NCBI GenBank assembly: GCA_001051155.2
Contig: JYIP02000002.1
Location: 3,293,583 to 3,357,582 of the forward strand
Reading direction: 5' to 3'
Source: Chrysoporthe austroafricana
Taxonomy: Eukaryota; Ascomycota; Sordariomycetes; Diaporthales; Cryphonectriaceae
Length of the DNA: 64,000 nucleotides
Part shown: positions 1 through 12,047 of the stretch, piece after piece
Position numbering within the stretch: position 1 is the first letter of the stretch
Layout: every line of letters begins with the position of its first letter
Program-made: the position numbers and the translations under genes
The notes under the pieces: generated by a model
What the model was told of the DNA's origin: nothing
Databases searched by the model: none
Seen by the model: the letters and a program-made list of their open reading frames with translations, nothing else

Positions 1-577
1 ATCTTCACATTACACACTTCATCTCCACGGTTCTTCCTTCCCGTGCAAAATTTCCACGACCAGACCAACCCGTCCGTCCATCTTCGTTCTTATCTTTTTT
101 TGTGTCCCTATTTTTTCGTCTCCTTCTGCAGCCTCCCACACGACAAGATCAGACGTCTCTGTCTCGACCTCCATCTCCTCACGCGCCTTGGCCCGAGCTG
201 CGTGTCCCTTCCTGGTACGTATATCCCAAGCCTGTGGATTTCCCAAGGGCCCGCGGCAGCCCTCAGTCGCCGCTCCCTCGTCGCCAGCCAGGCATGGAGA
301 CCACCTTCGCCTGGCAGCTGTGCCGGCGGCGGTCCATCCCCCTCGGAGCCTTGCCGCTCGCGAGAATTGGTGTCTAGCCCATGCACCTGGTCTGGGTTAA
401 GGCTGGACGTCTTGGTACCCGGAGCTTAGTGTGCTGCTACCGCTGCCGCCGCCGCTCGTGCTGCTGCTACTGCTGTACTTCCCCTGAATGGCGCGGTTGC
501 TAACGCATCTTGTCGCTACCCTCTACAGTCACTCGTTCTGTCCTGATTTTCCGATCTGAATCGATTTCACATACACA
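1..577 (+). promoter_or_regulatory. Upstream region and leader of the septin gene
   Basis: No credible coding region is seen. The stretch is pyrimidine-rich near 100-190, and around 430-480 it has a CTG/CCG-type triplet-rich tract. This composition is common in fungal promoters and 5' leaders. The coding start of the septin gene lies at 578, so this stretch most likely holds its promoter and transcribed leader. The transcription start cannot be placed from sequence alone. Confidence 0.5.
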
Positions 578-2769
578 ATGGGTAAGAACTACCGCTCTCC
601 TGCCGTTGACGGTCAAGTTGGAGGGGGGCAATGCAAGAAACAAGTCGACCGACCATGGCCACACCCGGACTCGACCGAATGGCATCTACAACCCGACCAG
701 CCCAACCCATCCACCAATTACTCGACCAGACGATCCGCGCCTCTAGCTTCCTACCGCCGACTGCATCCACCTCGCCTCGGCAACGCCCTCCGACGGACCC
801 TTCCTTGAGCCTCGCCATGAGAATCTGTTGTCTATCATCTGTAATCCTGCGCTGAGGTGCTAGCCTCAGTATTGGACGTCGTGGGAGAATACACTGGCTA
901 CAGAAAGGCGGCGAGGCTTCGCGTAGCGGCATTCACCACAGCGCAATATGCCGTTCGACTTGATCCATGCGAACAAAAGCCGTTCCCGCAGTGTCCAGCT
1001 GGACAGGGCAGCTGCCGGCGCCTCCGCCACCCCGAACTCGGCTCCGCCCGCTATAGCCACGAGATCCAGCAGCCTCGCGTACCGTGAAGATAGGAAGCCC
1101 CTCTACCGCAGCATGCTGGACGTCGCACCGGCCCCCAGTATCGCTCCCCTGAAGGCCCTGGACCTGGACAGGCTCCACCGCGAAGTCATGCCGCCGCCTT
1201 CTGAGTGTCAGGCTCCTTGAATCTGCATTGCTTCCTGAAACTGACTGAATACCTATGCTGCTGCTGCATTTGAGAGAAATTGAGCTAACCCGACCGTTGT
1301 TTTATAGCTTCCAACGGTGCCCCTGTCTCCACTCCTCCAGAGCCTCCCACTGGCAAGCCCTCCTCTCCCGTGGATCAGGTTGCTTCTGAGCCAGAGCAGC
1401 ATTCTAACGTCCCGGCTACAGCCACTTCTGGCGGCGTGACTGAGAACAAGAACATTGTTCGCAGGAAGCTGACGGGTTACGTTGGCTTTGCCAACCTGCC
1501 GAACCAATGGCACCGCAAGAGTGTCCGAAAGGGCTTCAACTTCAACGTCATGGTTGTTGGTGAGTACTCGAGGAATCGTCGTCTGCGTGTACGCCTCTTC
1601 TAACACTCGTTTCAGGCGAGTCGGGTCTCGGAAAGTCCACCCTGGTGAACACGCTTTTCAACACCTCCCTCTACCCACCCAAGGAGCGCAAGGGGCCTAG
1701 CCTCGACATCCTCCCAAAGACTGTGACCATCCAGTCTATCAGCGCAGACATTGAGGAGGCCGGCGTCCGTCTCCGACTGACTGTCGTTGACACGCCTGGC
1801 TTCGGTGATTTTGTCAACAACGACGAGTCTTGGCGACCCATCACGGACAACATCGAACAGCGTTTCGATGCTTACCTGGACGCCGAGAACAAGGTCAACC
1901 GCATGAACATCGTTGACAACCGCATCCACGCCTGTGTCTTCTTCATCCAGCCCACGGGTCACTCCCTGAAGCCCCTGGATATCGAGGTCATGAAGCGCCT
2001 CCACACCAAGGTCAACCTCATCCCCGTCATCGCCAAGTCCGACACCCTGACGGACGAGGAGGTGACTGCCTTCAAGGCCAGAGTAAGTGCATCTTGTCAT
2101 TGCCGAGACCAACAGTGCTAACCAAATCAACAGATTCTGGCAGATATCAAGCACCACAACGTCCAGATCTTCGAGGGTCCTCGCTACGAGCTCGATGATG
2201 AGGAGACGATCGCCGAGAACAACGAGATAATGTCCAAGGTCCCCTTCGCCGTTGTCGGTGCGACCAACGAGATCACCAACGCCGACGGGCGCAAGGTGCG
2301 CGGTCGTCAATACCCTTGGGGTGTCATTGAGGTCGACAACGAGGAGCACTGCGACTTCGTCAAGCTCCGCCAGATGTTGATCCGGACGCACATGGAGGAG
2401 CTCAAGGAGCACACTAACAACATTCTCTACGAGAACTACCGAACGGACAAGCTCATCCAGATGGGCGTTTCCCAGGACCCCAGCGTCTTCAAGGAGGTCA
2501 ACCCCGCCGTCAAGCAGGAGGAGGAGCGTGCCCTCCACGAGCAGAAGCTCGCCAAGATGGAGGCAGAGATGAAGATGGTCTTCCAGCAGAAGGTGGCCGA
2601 GAAGGAATCCAAGCTGAAGCAGAGCGAAGAAGAGCTGTACGCACGACACCGTGAGATGAAGGAGCAGCTCGACCGCCAGCGGCTGGAACTCGAGGAGAAG
2701 AAGTCGAGAGTCGAGAGCGGGCGGCCACTCGAGAAGGAAGGCAAGAAGAAGGGATTCTCCCTCCGATAA
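578..2769 (+). CDS. CDC3: Septin, Cdc3/AspB group
   Basis: Septin GTPase that assembles into hetero-oligomeric filaments at septa, hyphal tips and other cortical sites. Exons are 578-581, 1308-1559, 1616-2082 and 2134-2769, giving 452 aa. The first exon encodes only ATGG and is followed by a 726-nt intron; joining gives the start MASNGAPVS. The P-loop GESGLGKST lies at residues 86-94, the G3 motif DTPG at 144-147 and the G4 motif AKSD at 225-228. The septin unique element follows ([19 protein letters not shown] near residues 310-330). A charged coiled coil runs from about 366 to 440, typical of the Cdc3 and Cdc12 groups. Assignment to the Cdc3 (AspB, Sep3) group rests on recalled similarity around the P-loop and could be confused with another septin class; the family itself is certain. 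The gene is convergent with the uS4m gene. Confidence 0.93.
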
Positions 2770-4335
2770 ACGGCGCTTTTCCTCCTTTTCTCGACGATTA
2801 TGCCCGCGCACGCCTCATGCCCTCGCAAAACACCAGCCCGCCGGTTTTCAACTGTCTTCATTTCCTCCAGTTTAATCTCAAACTACTTAATCGTCGAAAA
2901 GTCCCACATAGCTCGATTCAATCGGACCGGTCTCTGGGTGGAATATGGCAACCAGGCGCGTCGGACGATACGGCACCGTCGAAATATACCGAAAATGGCC
3001 TTGTTGTCAGTGATTTGACCGTCACTGCAACTCAGATCAGGGTTCTTGAACACCTGCGATATACAATTTGGTTTCGAGCTCTTCAAGCAAAGGTTCCCTG
3101 CATCCTTCGAAGACCGCCTAGAATACCCTTCCTCACATTTGATCCGGAGTCGAATCGGCATTCACGGTTTTCCTGGCGCACGCGTACGGACGACGCTAGC
3201 CTGTTTTCTTTTCATTACTTCTTCAGAGACATCTGTCGAGTCGACACTTGAGAATACGACTTCTTATAATTTACGACGGACAATGGCACCCCTCCTCACT
3301 GGAAGGACCTGGTCCACTTTCGATGGTGCCCCACGACCAACTATTCGGGGGAATCCTTTCTCACTTCTCTGGGGGGCGTTGAATGAATCCCCAGAGGATT
3401 CTATGGGCGTGAGGTCGGGATGTGGTGTGTGGTGGGAGAGCAACGGTTGCGAATACCTGGTGACTGGGGAGATGAGACGGGAGGATGTGACCCGGTGGTC
3501 GGACGGATGGCCCACGAGCGTGGCAGGTCTGTGGATACGTCCGGATTCTCGAAATCGATTTTTCGTTGGGGGAGCTGGGATCACATTTGAAGACTCTACT
3601 TACATACCCCTGCCTCTCAAGCACGTCTTTCTTTCCCGGCCCGTTCAGTGTCGACTGCTACAGTACTTTCCTTGTTGTCAACATGCAGCTCTTCTTTCAG
3701 TCTAGTGGTTCAGAGTCAGAAAATGATGGACATCCATCACAATCTCGCGTGCCCATCATACCTGGTGAAACGATCGGTGCTGTGCCAGCCGTAGAAAGTA
3801 TCCTCGCGATAAAGTTCTAAGAAACCTGGCTCAGGCGTCAGCCGCGGCGCCGGGCCGTCGATCGTGCCGCTGGTTCTCACGTGGCAGCATCTCACCTGAA
3901 TACAATGTTGAGGGTAAGCTGACCGGGACCCCATCAGTAGCAGCAACGCGGTCGGCTGGTCGCGTGCTCACGTGCGCCTTCCTGGGATCATGTTCGAGTC
4001 TCCAACACAAAGAGTTTGAACACCAGCGCAGAGGGCAACGGAGACAGTGCTGACACGGAAAGTCAAATTCTTCAAGTGGTGTTACATTTGCCCTTCTGCT
4101 TACACTGACATCCCATCTATGTCTAAGATCCTTGTCCTGCAAATGCTTCTCCACAGGAGACTGAGACTGGGCGAGTATATACAGGGTAGCAGCTCAGATT
4201 CATCTACCGCACCCAGCATGGTTGGCTGGCTGTCGTGCCTATTCGACTCCAATCTCGCGCAGAATCCCCCGCTGTGCCCGACCTCACCAACAAGTCCTCT
4301 CATTTACTGTGAGTTCCTAGGCGCCAACCTAGCCG
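2770..4335. other. Intergenic, between the convergent 3' ends of septin and NAM9
   Basis: About 1.6 kb with no credible gene. It should hold the 3' UTRs and terminators of two convergent genes. Short open frames exist, the longest at 3046-3705 on the plus strand, but they show no recognisable domain, no intron structure and irregular composition. No repeat or RNA gene is seen. Confidence 0.5.
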
Positions 4336-5983
4336 TTACCTTCTGCGCAGATACCAGTTGAACGCCAGCTGCATCACGTTGGGCGGGAACGGACTCGGCA
4401 CTTCAGCATATCCCTGCCTCGCCACCGGATGCCGCAGGTACACAGCCGCGCATATGTTCTGGTTCACCTCCAGGTATCGCGGGATGAACGCAAAGGGGCT
4501 CATGTACCGCCTCGGCTGCCACGGCGTCAGATATGGCTTGCTCTCGTCGACCGGATTCTCCTCGTACTCCCGCACCATCTCCGCGAGCCGCTCCGCCTCC
4601 GCGTCCGACATTTCGTAGCGCACGGGCTTCACTGGTGGCGGCGGCGGTGGTGCCGGCTCGGAGGCGTTCGCAGCTGCGACTGCCTGTGCGGTCTCCTCGG
4701 CGGAGAACGCGCCAGATGCTTTGGCGCGGTCGGCAGCATTGGAGTCGTTGAGGACGAGCTCTTTGAGCATCGAGTTGATGGTGCCGACGAGGTCTTTGGT
4801 GACGGCGTCCTGGCCGTCCTTGCGGCCGATTTGCGAAGAGATGTTGCGGGCCTCCTTGACAAAGGATCGCATCTGCTGCTTTTTCTTGACGGAGAGATCA
4901 CCCTTCTCTGCTTGGAGGACATTTTTTGCCATTCTAGAGAGGACTTTGAGTTGTTTCGCCACTTGCTCCTTGTCGGTCTCTGGTGCTGCCTCATCCGCTG
5001 CTGATTCTGCCGAGTCCTCAGCGGCGGCTTCTTCTGAGCTTTCAGCTGTAGCCTCGGCCTCCTCTGGCTCTTCGTCGGTGCCTCGTGGCTTGCTCGCCTT
5101 TTGCTCTACGTGTGTGTGCTTCTTCCTGCCTGTTGCGTACATGACCATGTCCGGGTCCACCTGGAACATGTCGCCGGGGTTAAGAAGGTAACTTGGATGT
5201 GTCATCTGCGCAGATACAAGTCAGCCGTTTCAATCTTCTACCGTCGCAGGTCGAGAGATCCTGAGGCCACCTACCACCTGCCCATTGACTTTCACCGCGC
5301 CGTGGATCACAAACTGCCTCGCCTGCCGAGCACTGCTCGCGAACAGCGCCCTGAATATGGCGATATCAATCCTCCTCTCCAGCGGCGCAAATGTCATGTT
5401 CATGTAAGGCGTCTGCTTGTTGTACTGCTGCGCGTTCATCCCGCTCCTCGCACCCTTCCAGTCGCTGCCGACCTCGACCTCCGTCATGTCGGCCTGGACC
5501 GGCAGCAGGCGGCCCTTGACCATATGCTTGCGCTTCTGGCCCCTCTCGTGCCAGGGCGTCTCGTCCTCCTTCCGGGTCCTGTCGCGGCCCGACCCCCGAC
5601 CGGTGGCCTGCTCGGAGCCGTCGTTGAGCGCCATGTAGGTGGGGTCCATGTTAACGACGGACTGCAGGCGGCGGCTGAACATGCGGTTCCACTTGGACTC
5701 CCGGATGTGCTCGCCGTGGTAGGCACGAGTCAGGGCCTTCGCGGTCCATTTCTGCTGGAAGAAGGTCCGTCGGATGAAGTTGGGGATGGTCCGTTCGACT
5801 TTGGAGAGGTTGTAGAGGTTGTACTTGTTCCAGGTCGCTCGGACTCTCTGCGGGAAAGGAAGGCAACGCGTCAGTCGAGGATGTCACGAGAGCAGTATAA
5901 GAAAAGGACGTGAACAAAAACTTTTGGGTGCTGCTTACCCCCTTCTTCAGGTGGTGATAATTGAAAGTCCTCCTTAACCTCAT
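4336..5983 (-). CDS. NAM9: Mitochondrial small-subunit ribosomal protein uS4m (NAM9)
   Basis: Component of the mitochondrial small ribosomal subunit; it binds 15S/16S rRNA through an S4 domain. Exons on the minus strand are 5939-5983, 5275-5847 and 4336-5205, giving 495 aa. Both introns are phase 0. The N-terminus [15 protein letters not shown] is basic. The S4 RNA-binding fold covers roughly residues 170-225, from [12 protein letters not shown] through HGAVKVNGQ and on to the motif [12 protein letters not shown] just after the second intron. The central Ala/Glu-rich acidic stretch (about residues 230-300) is a fungal-type insertion, and the C-terminus ends NWYLRRR. The second donor could also be 6 nt earlier (GTGGTA, at 5277) instead of GTAGGT at 5274, a two-residue difference. 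The gene is divergent from the La gene, with about 670 bp between the two starts. Confidence 0.92.
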
Positions 5984-6650
5984 CTTGAGTGTTGTGGGAC
6001 AGGTTCAATTGGCTCCAGGTCGAAATTGGGCCTCCAGTGGTGATACCAGCCAGTACAGCGCAACATCCAACCTGCTGGTCGCGATTTTGTCCTGTCGCAA
6101 TCCCAAAATTTAGAATGGAAGCACGCACGGTCCACCTGCACCCTGGAGCTCTGTGAAAGTTGGGGGTTGTGGGGTATCAGCCTATCACTACAATCGATAC
6201 CATTGTCCAGAAAAAAAAGTCCATTGCGTCGGTCGGCGACCTGCCATCCCTCAATCCTTTTTTTTCCTTTTCTCTCTTCACCTCCCTCACCACGACAATA
6301 CTTCAGTTATTTTTGCACCATTGATTACAATAGATCACGCTTTTCGGCTTGTCCCCGAACTTTTGCCCTGGACGGACCAGAGGTCCACCTCCAACCCTAC
6401 TTATCAGTCGCAGCTGTGTGATCCCATCCGTCAGAAGTCACCCCAGTTGACGTGAACTGCAAACTACCCACCACCACCACCACCAGCCTGACTGTTCCTA
6501 CATTGACCCAACTCTCCCATCCTACGGCAAAAGAGACAACGCTACGCAACCAGCTGGTGAAATAGCAACCTCTATCTCCTAAGGAGTCACTTACTTGATT
6601 GCGGACGACTACAATCGATCACCACACATACTACCCTTCACATCACCACA
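5984..6650. promoter_or_regulatory. Bidirectional promoter region between NAM9 and the La gene
   Basis: This 667-bp stretch separates two divergent housekeeping genes. It has pyrimidine-rich tracts (for example 6245-6290) and a CCA/CAC-repeat stretch near 6467-6487. No coding potential is recognised. Both promoters must lie here, but no individual factor site can be assigned. Confidence 0.55.
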
Positions 6651-7908
6651 ATGGCCGACGAGTCTGTTAACGTCGAGGCTACCCAGCCACCCGTTGAGGC
6701 TGTCCCCACTGAGTCTACTACTGTTTCGGGGGCTGCTCCCACCAACGACGAACCTCCCAAGGATGTTGTGGAGAAGGAGGAAGTTAAGAGCGACGAGCCA
6801 AAGACTGAGGAGGCCCAAGACGATGGCAAGAAGGACGAGCCCGCTGAGGACGGCGAGGATAAGGACACCAGCATGCTGAAGACCAAGGCCCGCGCCTACA
6901 CCAACCACCGCAAGAACAAGAAGTTCGACCCCTCCGTCCTGCCAGAGTCTGACAATCCGTCTGAGATCCGTGCCCAGGTACGATTGCACCCAAGGCTGTG
7001 TGTGACCTACGCAATTACGCTAATACTTCCTCTAGGTCGAGTTCTACTTTTCCGACAACAATCTGCCCAAGGACGAATTCCTCTGGAATCTCACCGGCGG
7101 TACCGAGAACAAGCCAGTGGAGTTGTCTAAGATTCACACTTTCGGCCGCATGCGCCGTTTTCAACCCTACACCGCGGTTGTCAAGGCCCTTCGCGACAGC
7201 AGCTCTTTGAACATCACCGGCGAGGAGGGCCACGAGATGGTCTCCCGCAAGCATCCCTACGACCCTTCCAAGGCCCGCAAGCTTATGCCATGCTCCGTCT
7301 ACGTCAAGGGCTTCGGCGATGAGCAGCCGTCCACCCAGTTCGACATCGAGGCTTTCTTCGCCAAGTTTGACACCGTCAATGCCATCCGTCTCCGCCGCAC
7401 CCACGAGAACCTCTTCAAGGGCTCCGTCTTCGTCGAGTTCGAGACCGAGGAACAGGCCAAGGCCTTCTTGGCTCTGGACCCTCCGCCCAAGTGGAAGGGT
7501 CACGACCTGATGATCATGTCTAAGAAGGACTACGTCGACGAGAAGAGCAAGCTCATCGCGGAGGGCAAGCTCCAGCCTACCGAGCGCCGCACCTTCTTTG
7601 AGGGTCGTGGCAGCTTCAACGGCCGCGGTGGCCGTGGCGGTCGTGGTGGCAAGCACTTCCACAACCGCAACGCCGACCCTGATGACTGGAAGGCTCGCAA
7701 GGCCGACGACAGGAAGCACGGAAAGCCCGGTCGCGGTCGCGGCCGTGGCCGCGGCCGTGGTGGTCGTGATCGCCGTGATCGCGATGACAAGCAGGAGGAT
7801 CGTAACGACAACGCGAAGCGTGGTCGTGATGATGATGCCAGTGCCGAGCAGCCGCCTGCCAAGAAGGTCGACACCAAGACCGAGGCTGCTGTCGAGGCGA
7901 CCGAGTGA
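6651..7908 (+). CDS. LHP1: La protein (La motif, RRM, RG-rich tail)
   Basis: RNA chaperone that binds the 3' oligo-U ends of RNA polymerase III transcripts and helps tRNA maturation in the nucleus. Exons are 6651-6977 and 7036-7908 with one 58-nt intron, giving 399 aa. Residues 1-75 are acidic and probably disordered. The La motif starts around residue 85 and includes VEFYFSDNNLPKDEFL, the hallmark aromatic stretch, right after the intron. An RRM follows (CSVYVKGF near 195; GSVFVEFETEEQAKAF near 240). The tail is rich in RG and RGR repeats and Lys/Arg/Asp, then acidic at the end. The La motif plus RRM order supports a genuine La protein over the Sro9-type LARPs, which lack the adjacent RRM. 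The start ATG has a good context (cacaATGG). Confidence 0.92.
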
Positions 7909-9076
7909 GCGTGTTGCCGGGGGAGGAGGTGATGGAAAAGTCAAATCCTGATTGATACCCGATTCTGGTCTGTTGGCATCGCCATTGGCGTTCACCTTTC
8001 TTCAAACTTCGAAGGCAAATTGGTGGGAGGGGTACCGGCGTTATACGGACGGCTGATAGATCATTTGTGAGGAAGGAAATGGGCGGCTTCCTGTTTCGTG
8101 GGGCACGCCAGCTCCTGTACAACAACGGTCATCCGCGAATCCGGATGGCTTCAAAGGGATGGAGCAAAGTCTGGCGGCCACACGTTGGAGCTGCTGTTGC
8201 AAGCATGTCATGTGCAAAAGCATTCGAGCTCTCTGGGTACAAGGCTTTCTCAGTCATTCAGCAGACTGAAATAAACATTTCTTTGATAATGATCTTTCCC
8301 AGATTGGTCTCCACATGTATGAAACGAAAGGGCTCATGTAGCCCGGCCACCATGTCCAGCTTGTGGTCTTCTGTCTCTACGCTTGGCAAAATGCCGACTT
8401 GCTGGTCACAGTAAGAACCCATGTGCTATGATATGGCAATGGCGCACGCGCGTGCTTGGATGTGTGGTTTGAAATGCTAGTGCACGGAATGGGAGAGGAT
8501 TCACACCTCGAAAGGCTCACCGTCGGGGCGGAGAGCTTCTAGGGACAAGCAACGCGGTACTCAGCAGCGCGACGGGCATCATGATACCTCATTTATAGAT
8601 ATCCGCGCTCTTCAGCTGTCATAGCCATCAACAATGTCGAGAAACCAAGCTCCACGCCTAACCAAGTCCGTGAGCAAACTTGAGATTGAGAAATTTAAAC
8701 CAAGAGGCAACAACCCCTTCTCCTGCAGCTCATCATCAATATCCGTCAAACGTCGAACAGACTACTAGGGCGAGATGAGCATTCACGCCCACCCCGGAGG
8801 AAAGATATATGAAAGTATATTCGGATTAAGCATGACGATATAACGATCTATAGGAGGAATTGGCCGTGGTCTAGATCAGTCTATTGCCTCGACCCCCAAA
8901 GCGAAAACAAGAGGGCGTTCGCAGTCAGTGTTACTTCCAAGCAAGTGTTTCAATCAGAGCCTTCTATCACTAGCGAACGAAATAGCCGTGTGAGTTAGGG
9001 AGGAGCATTGTCTTTCAAAGCTCGCTTGAAGAATCAAAAGCGGCTTTCAAGCCCGCTACTTTGTAGTAAATAGTCC
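7909..9076. other. Intergenic, between convergent La and GH28 genes
   Basis: About 1.17 kb holding the 3' ends of two convergent genes. No domain-bearing open frame, repeat or RNA gene is recognised. Local AT-rich stretches (8700-8870) are compatible with terminator or spacer DNA. Confidence 0.5.
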
Positions 9077-10729
9077 TCAACAACCGCTCCCCGTCATACC
9101 GTACACACCGTCTTCCGCTGTATAAACGCAAGTCCCCACGGCTCCTTCAGCAGTGCCATTCTGCGTCAAATCGAGACTGATGTTTCTCATGGCGATGTTG
9201 TAGCATGGATTTCTCGTGGAACAGGACACCGAGGCTGTGCGGGTGTCCGAGTTGACGTAGCCTGTGAAGTTCACGAACGCCACGTTCGAGATCAACATGT
9301 TGGAGGTGCCGGGATAGGAACCTGCCCCAGACGTCAATGGTCAGATTTTTCATGGTGTTGTTGAGCATTGACCGGAAGAATGTACGGGCGATGGGGCGGC
9401 TGCTTACCATTGTCACCAGAGTCCTGGGTGATCGCTATACCGACGGAGGGTCCTTGAAGGAAGAAGTTCTCGAAAAGGATGTTCGTGACGACGCCCCTAG
9501 ATTTGGAATCGTCATGAGCGATCTGAAGCATAAAAGCAACAGGATGCATTCCCTTCGTGGTGGACTCACCATCCTCCGCCTCGCGGCTCATAATCGCTCT
9601 CGTAGCTACTCTGTGGGACCAGCTCGCCGACCCAGGTCTTTATGTACGCGCCCGTCTCCAGATCATCGTTGTTGATGAGTATGTTGGCATCTTTGACTAT
9701 GACGTTCTGGACCGACGAGTCCTCCAGGTACTGGCCCAGACTGCCGATGGCGACGCCGTTGCCGCCGTGGATGGTGATCTAGAACAAGGCCAATCAGTCA
9801 TGAGGCCCTGCAGCGAGGGTTCCACGGGCACGCACATTTTGCACGTATATGTTGTACGAACGAGGCTTGATGGCAATCGCGTCGTCTCCCCTGTAGGCAT
9901 CTCGCGCTCAGCAACCAGACCCCTCCGCGGCCCAGCGGGTCCCCCTCTCAAGACTCACCCTTGATACACGAAGTTGGTGAGCCTGATGTTGTAGGCGTCC
10001 ATAGTGTCGAAGCCGTCTGTGTTCTGCACCCAGTTGGACCCATACGGCGCCTGCAGGGCAGTGTTGTTGACATAGATGTCGTCAAACCACATCTCCGTGC
10101 CGTTCATGATGTTGATAGACCACAATGGGCTCTGTGTCACGGTGACTACGCGCAATAATAAGTCAGCAGGGACAACGGCCACAGTGAAAGCACCTGTTCA
10201 GCTCACAGTGCTCTACCAGAACATCGGAGACGTTCCACCAGACAAAAGGCATCGGTCGGCCTGGCTGCGTGTCGCCGGCCTCGGCGGTGTACCATGTATT
10301 GCCAGACCCGTTGATCTTGCCCGTGCCATAGCCGTTGAGGTGTATCCTCTCCCCGGAGATGACGAAGCCGGCATGGTGGTTCTGGAAGGCAATGGGGTAC
10401 GAGTTGTTCCGCCAGTAGGTCAGGTTGTCCGAGAAGAGCCACTCCCCCCTCCAGTCGATCGTGACATCGTAGATGACGGGGTTCAGGCGGGTCGCGATAT
10501 AGAAGGTCGCGTTCTCCGGGAAGACGACAGTGCCGCCGTTGTTGCACTCGTCGAAGGCCTCGAGGATCTGGGGGACATCGTCCTGGTAGCCGCCCAGCGG
10601 GGTGAGCGTGCAGGTCTTGCCGGTGCTGGCTGGGCTCCGGGGCGCGACCACGGGCATGAGAGCAGCCCCGGAGACGAGGGGGCTCAGGCCGGCGAGGCCC
10701 AACAGGACACTTCTCAGCGGAGCAGCCAT
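9077..10729 (-). CDS. Secreted GH28 pectinase, exo-polygalacturonase type
   Basis: Glycoside hydrolase family 28 enzyme that hydrolyses alpha-1,4-galacturonan outside the cell. Six exons on the minus strand: 10207-10729, 9959-10145, 9836-9890, 9570-9778, 9408-9496 and 9077-9321. Phases close exactly, giving 435 aa. The start at 10729 gives a signal peptide (MAAPLRSVLLGLAGL, cleavage near residue 20). Family motifs are present: NTDGFD at 216-221, GGDDAIAIK around 237-245 with the paired catalytic Asp, HGG at 259-261 in place of the endo-type GHG, and YIKTW as the RIK-equivalent. Many N-glycosylation sequons are visible (for example NATF, NLTY, NNTA). The HGG form and the length fit exo-acting members; rhamnogalacturonan or xylogalacturonan activity cannot be excluded. 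A TATA-rich tract lies about 100 nt upstream. Confidence 0.9.
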
Positions 10730-10827
10730 ACTGCCGTATGTCGAAAGAATAGACTGCCTCTGCAAGTACGGAACGGGAGCCTCCTCCACTAGCAAGGGCT
10801 GTCCCCCTCAAGGGCGCGCTCGTTCGA

Positions 10828-10843
10828 ATATATACATATATAT
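10828..10843 (-). promoter_or_regulatory. TATA-rich tract upstream of the GH28 gene
   Basis: A 16-nt run of alternating A and T (ATATATACATATATAT on the plus strand) lies 99-114 nt upstream of the GH28 start codon. Its position and sequence suit a TATA element for that gene. This is inference from position; no mapped transcription start is available. Confidence 0.4.
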
Positions 10844-11816
10844 CTACTGCATCATGACGGCATCCCGGAACCCGGAATACATGGCGAGGTGAGGATGCCA
10901 GGGCGGAAGCTGCTCCAGCGCGTTCTCCCGATGCGGAATCAGGCGCATTCTGGATACGACTTGACCGTGCTCAATCATCGGTGAGGAGCTGGAATCATGT
11001 TGATTGGAGGCAAATTAGCGAGGGTCCAGGAAGCGGCGCGTGAGAATGTCGATAGAATCGTCCACCTCCAGGGGTCGCTACCCAAGATTACGGCACAGTT
11101 GCATGCGGGGCAGCATGCAGGGCCTGGACGAGCCTCGAGGCGCCGGTTCACCGTTCGGTACAGTCCTAGCCGAACTTTGCACTTCACCAAGTACAGACGT
11201 ATATTTGCATAGGTACTACCGACCCCATTGGGATGCCTGGATTTAAGTTGACAGGACTGGAAACTAGCATACCGGATATCAGGGAACGAACACGATCCAC
11301 TTACACGCAGTCCACTATATCTGCTATGTATACTTGCTCTTGTACAAATGGTCCACCTTTCCCAGGGGGCCAGGAGCGAACCGCCACCAAGGTGTCAACG
11401 ACATTTTTAGGCTGATATGGCTACGCTTGCCGTACATATCGGCCGTCTCGTTAGATCAGCAAATTGTTGTCGGTCACCTCTAGTGACATAACGTAGACTC
11501 TCGTCACATTGGTTCCAGAGAGTGGTTTGAGATCCATCTGGAGATTGTCCTCCGCTCATATCGCCGGTAATGCACTCTGACTCACGGTTTCTGGGCCTAC
11601 AGCAGCACAAGGTGTTTCGTGAAGCCTAATAGTATGTGTTACACAGCATATCCCCGTAGCGCCCTCAAACAGACCTGCCTGCTCCTTGCTTCATCATGAC
11701 CTTCATTTCCAACTCGAACTGCAAAAGTCCTCTCAGGTGTAGGCGTGCTACTGCATTCATTCGATGACTACCAAACACCAACCTAAAAATTCAGTTGGGC
11801 AAGTCCTCTTTTCGTG
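10844..11816. other. Intergenic between the GH28 gene and the HET relic
   Basis: Roughly 1 kb with no credible gene. It should include the distal GH28 promoter and the former promoter of the HET-domain gene whose 5' end survives at 11817. No repeat or RNA gene was recognised. Confidence 0.45.
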
Positions 11817-12047
11817 ATGGCTACCAAATACAGTGAGTATCGGTATTCTCCTCTTCCGGACCCATCAAGATGCATACATTCGGCCGAACTCCTTCCTAGC
11901 GAGGGAGGGCTTGAAGAACCAATACGAATCGCGCTCCATACTCACGAACTGAGCACGAGTTCGGCATCTTGCCGGTTTGATGTCCTGTCCTTTGCATGGG
12001 GTGTCGAAAGGCGAGGCTCAGTCATAAAGCCAGTCCTTTCCTTATAA
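11817..12047 (+). pseudogene. 5' fragment of a HET-domain gene, truncated at a retroelement relic
   Basis: HET-domain proteins mediate heterokaryon incompatibility and related regulated cell death in Pezizomycotina. From the ATG at 11817 the frame reads MATKYSEYRYSPLPDP, then LAELLPSEGG-like residues (SAELLPSEGG), and reaches FDVLSFAWG at residues 54-62. This matches the opening of HET domains: a Y-x-PL-x-P start, then a conserved F-(D/E)-A-LS-Y-x-WG block. Just after that block (position 12002) the similarity stops, 14 unrelated residues follow and a stop occurs at 12045-12047. The opposite strand from about 12015 onward reads as Ty3/gypsy reverse transcriptase. The rest of the HET domain, including the expected WVDAICINQ-type core, is missing. 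I read this as a broken gene; an active very short protein is unlikely. Confidence 0.65.

Noticed and set aside
1612..2811. 399-codon open frame antisense to the septin gene
   Set aside because: It is the reverse complement of well-supported septin exons and spans their introns; its Leu/Val-rich product is a shadow of codon bias.
3046..3705. 219-codon open frame after the septin gene
   Set aside because: No recognisable domain and irregular composition; it sits where two convergent 3' UTRs are expected.
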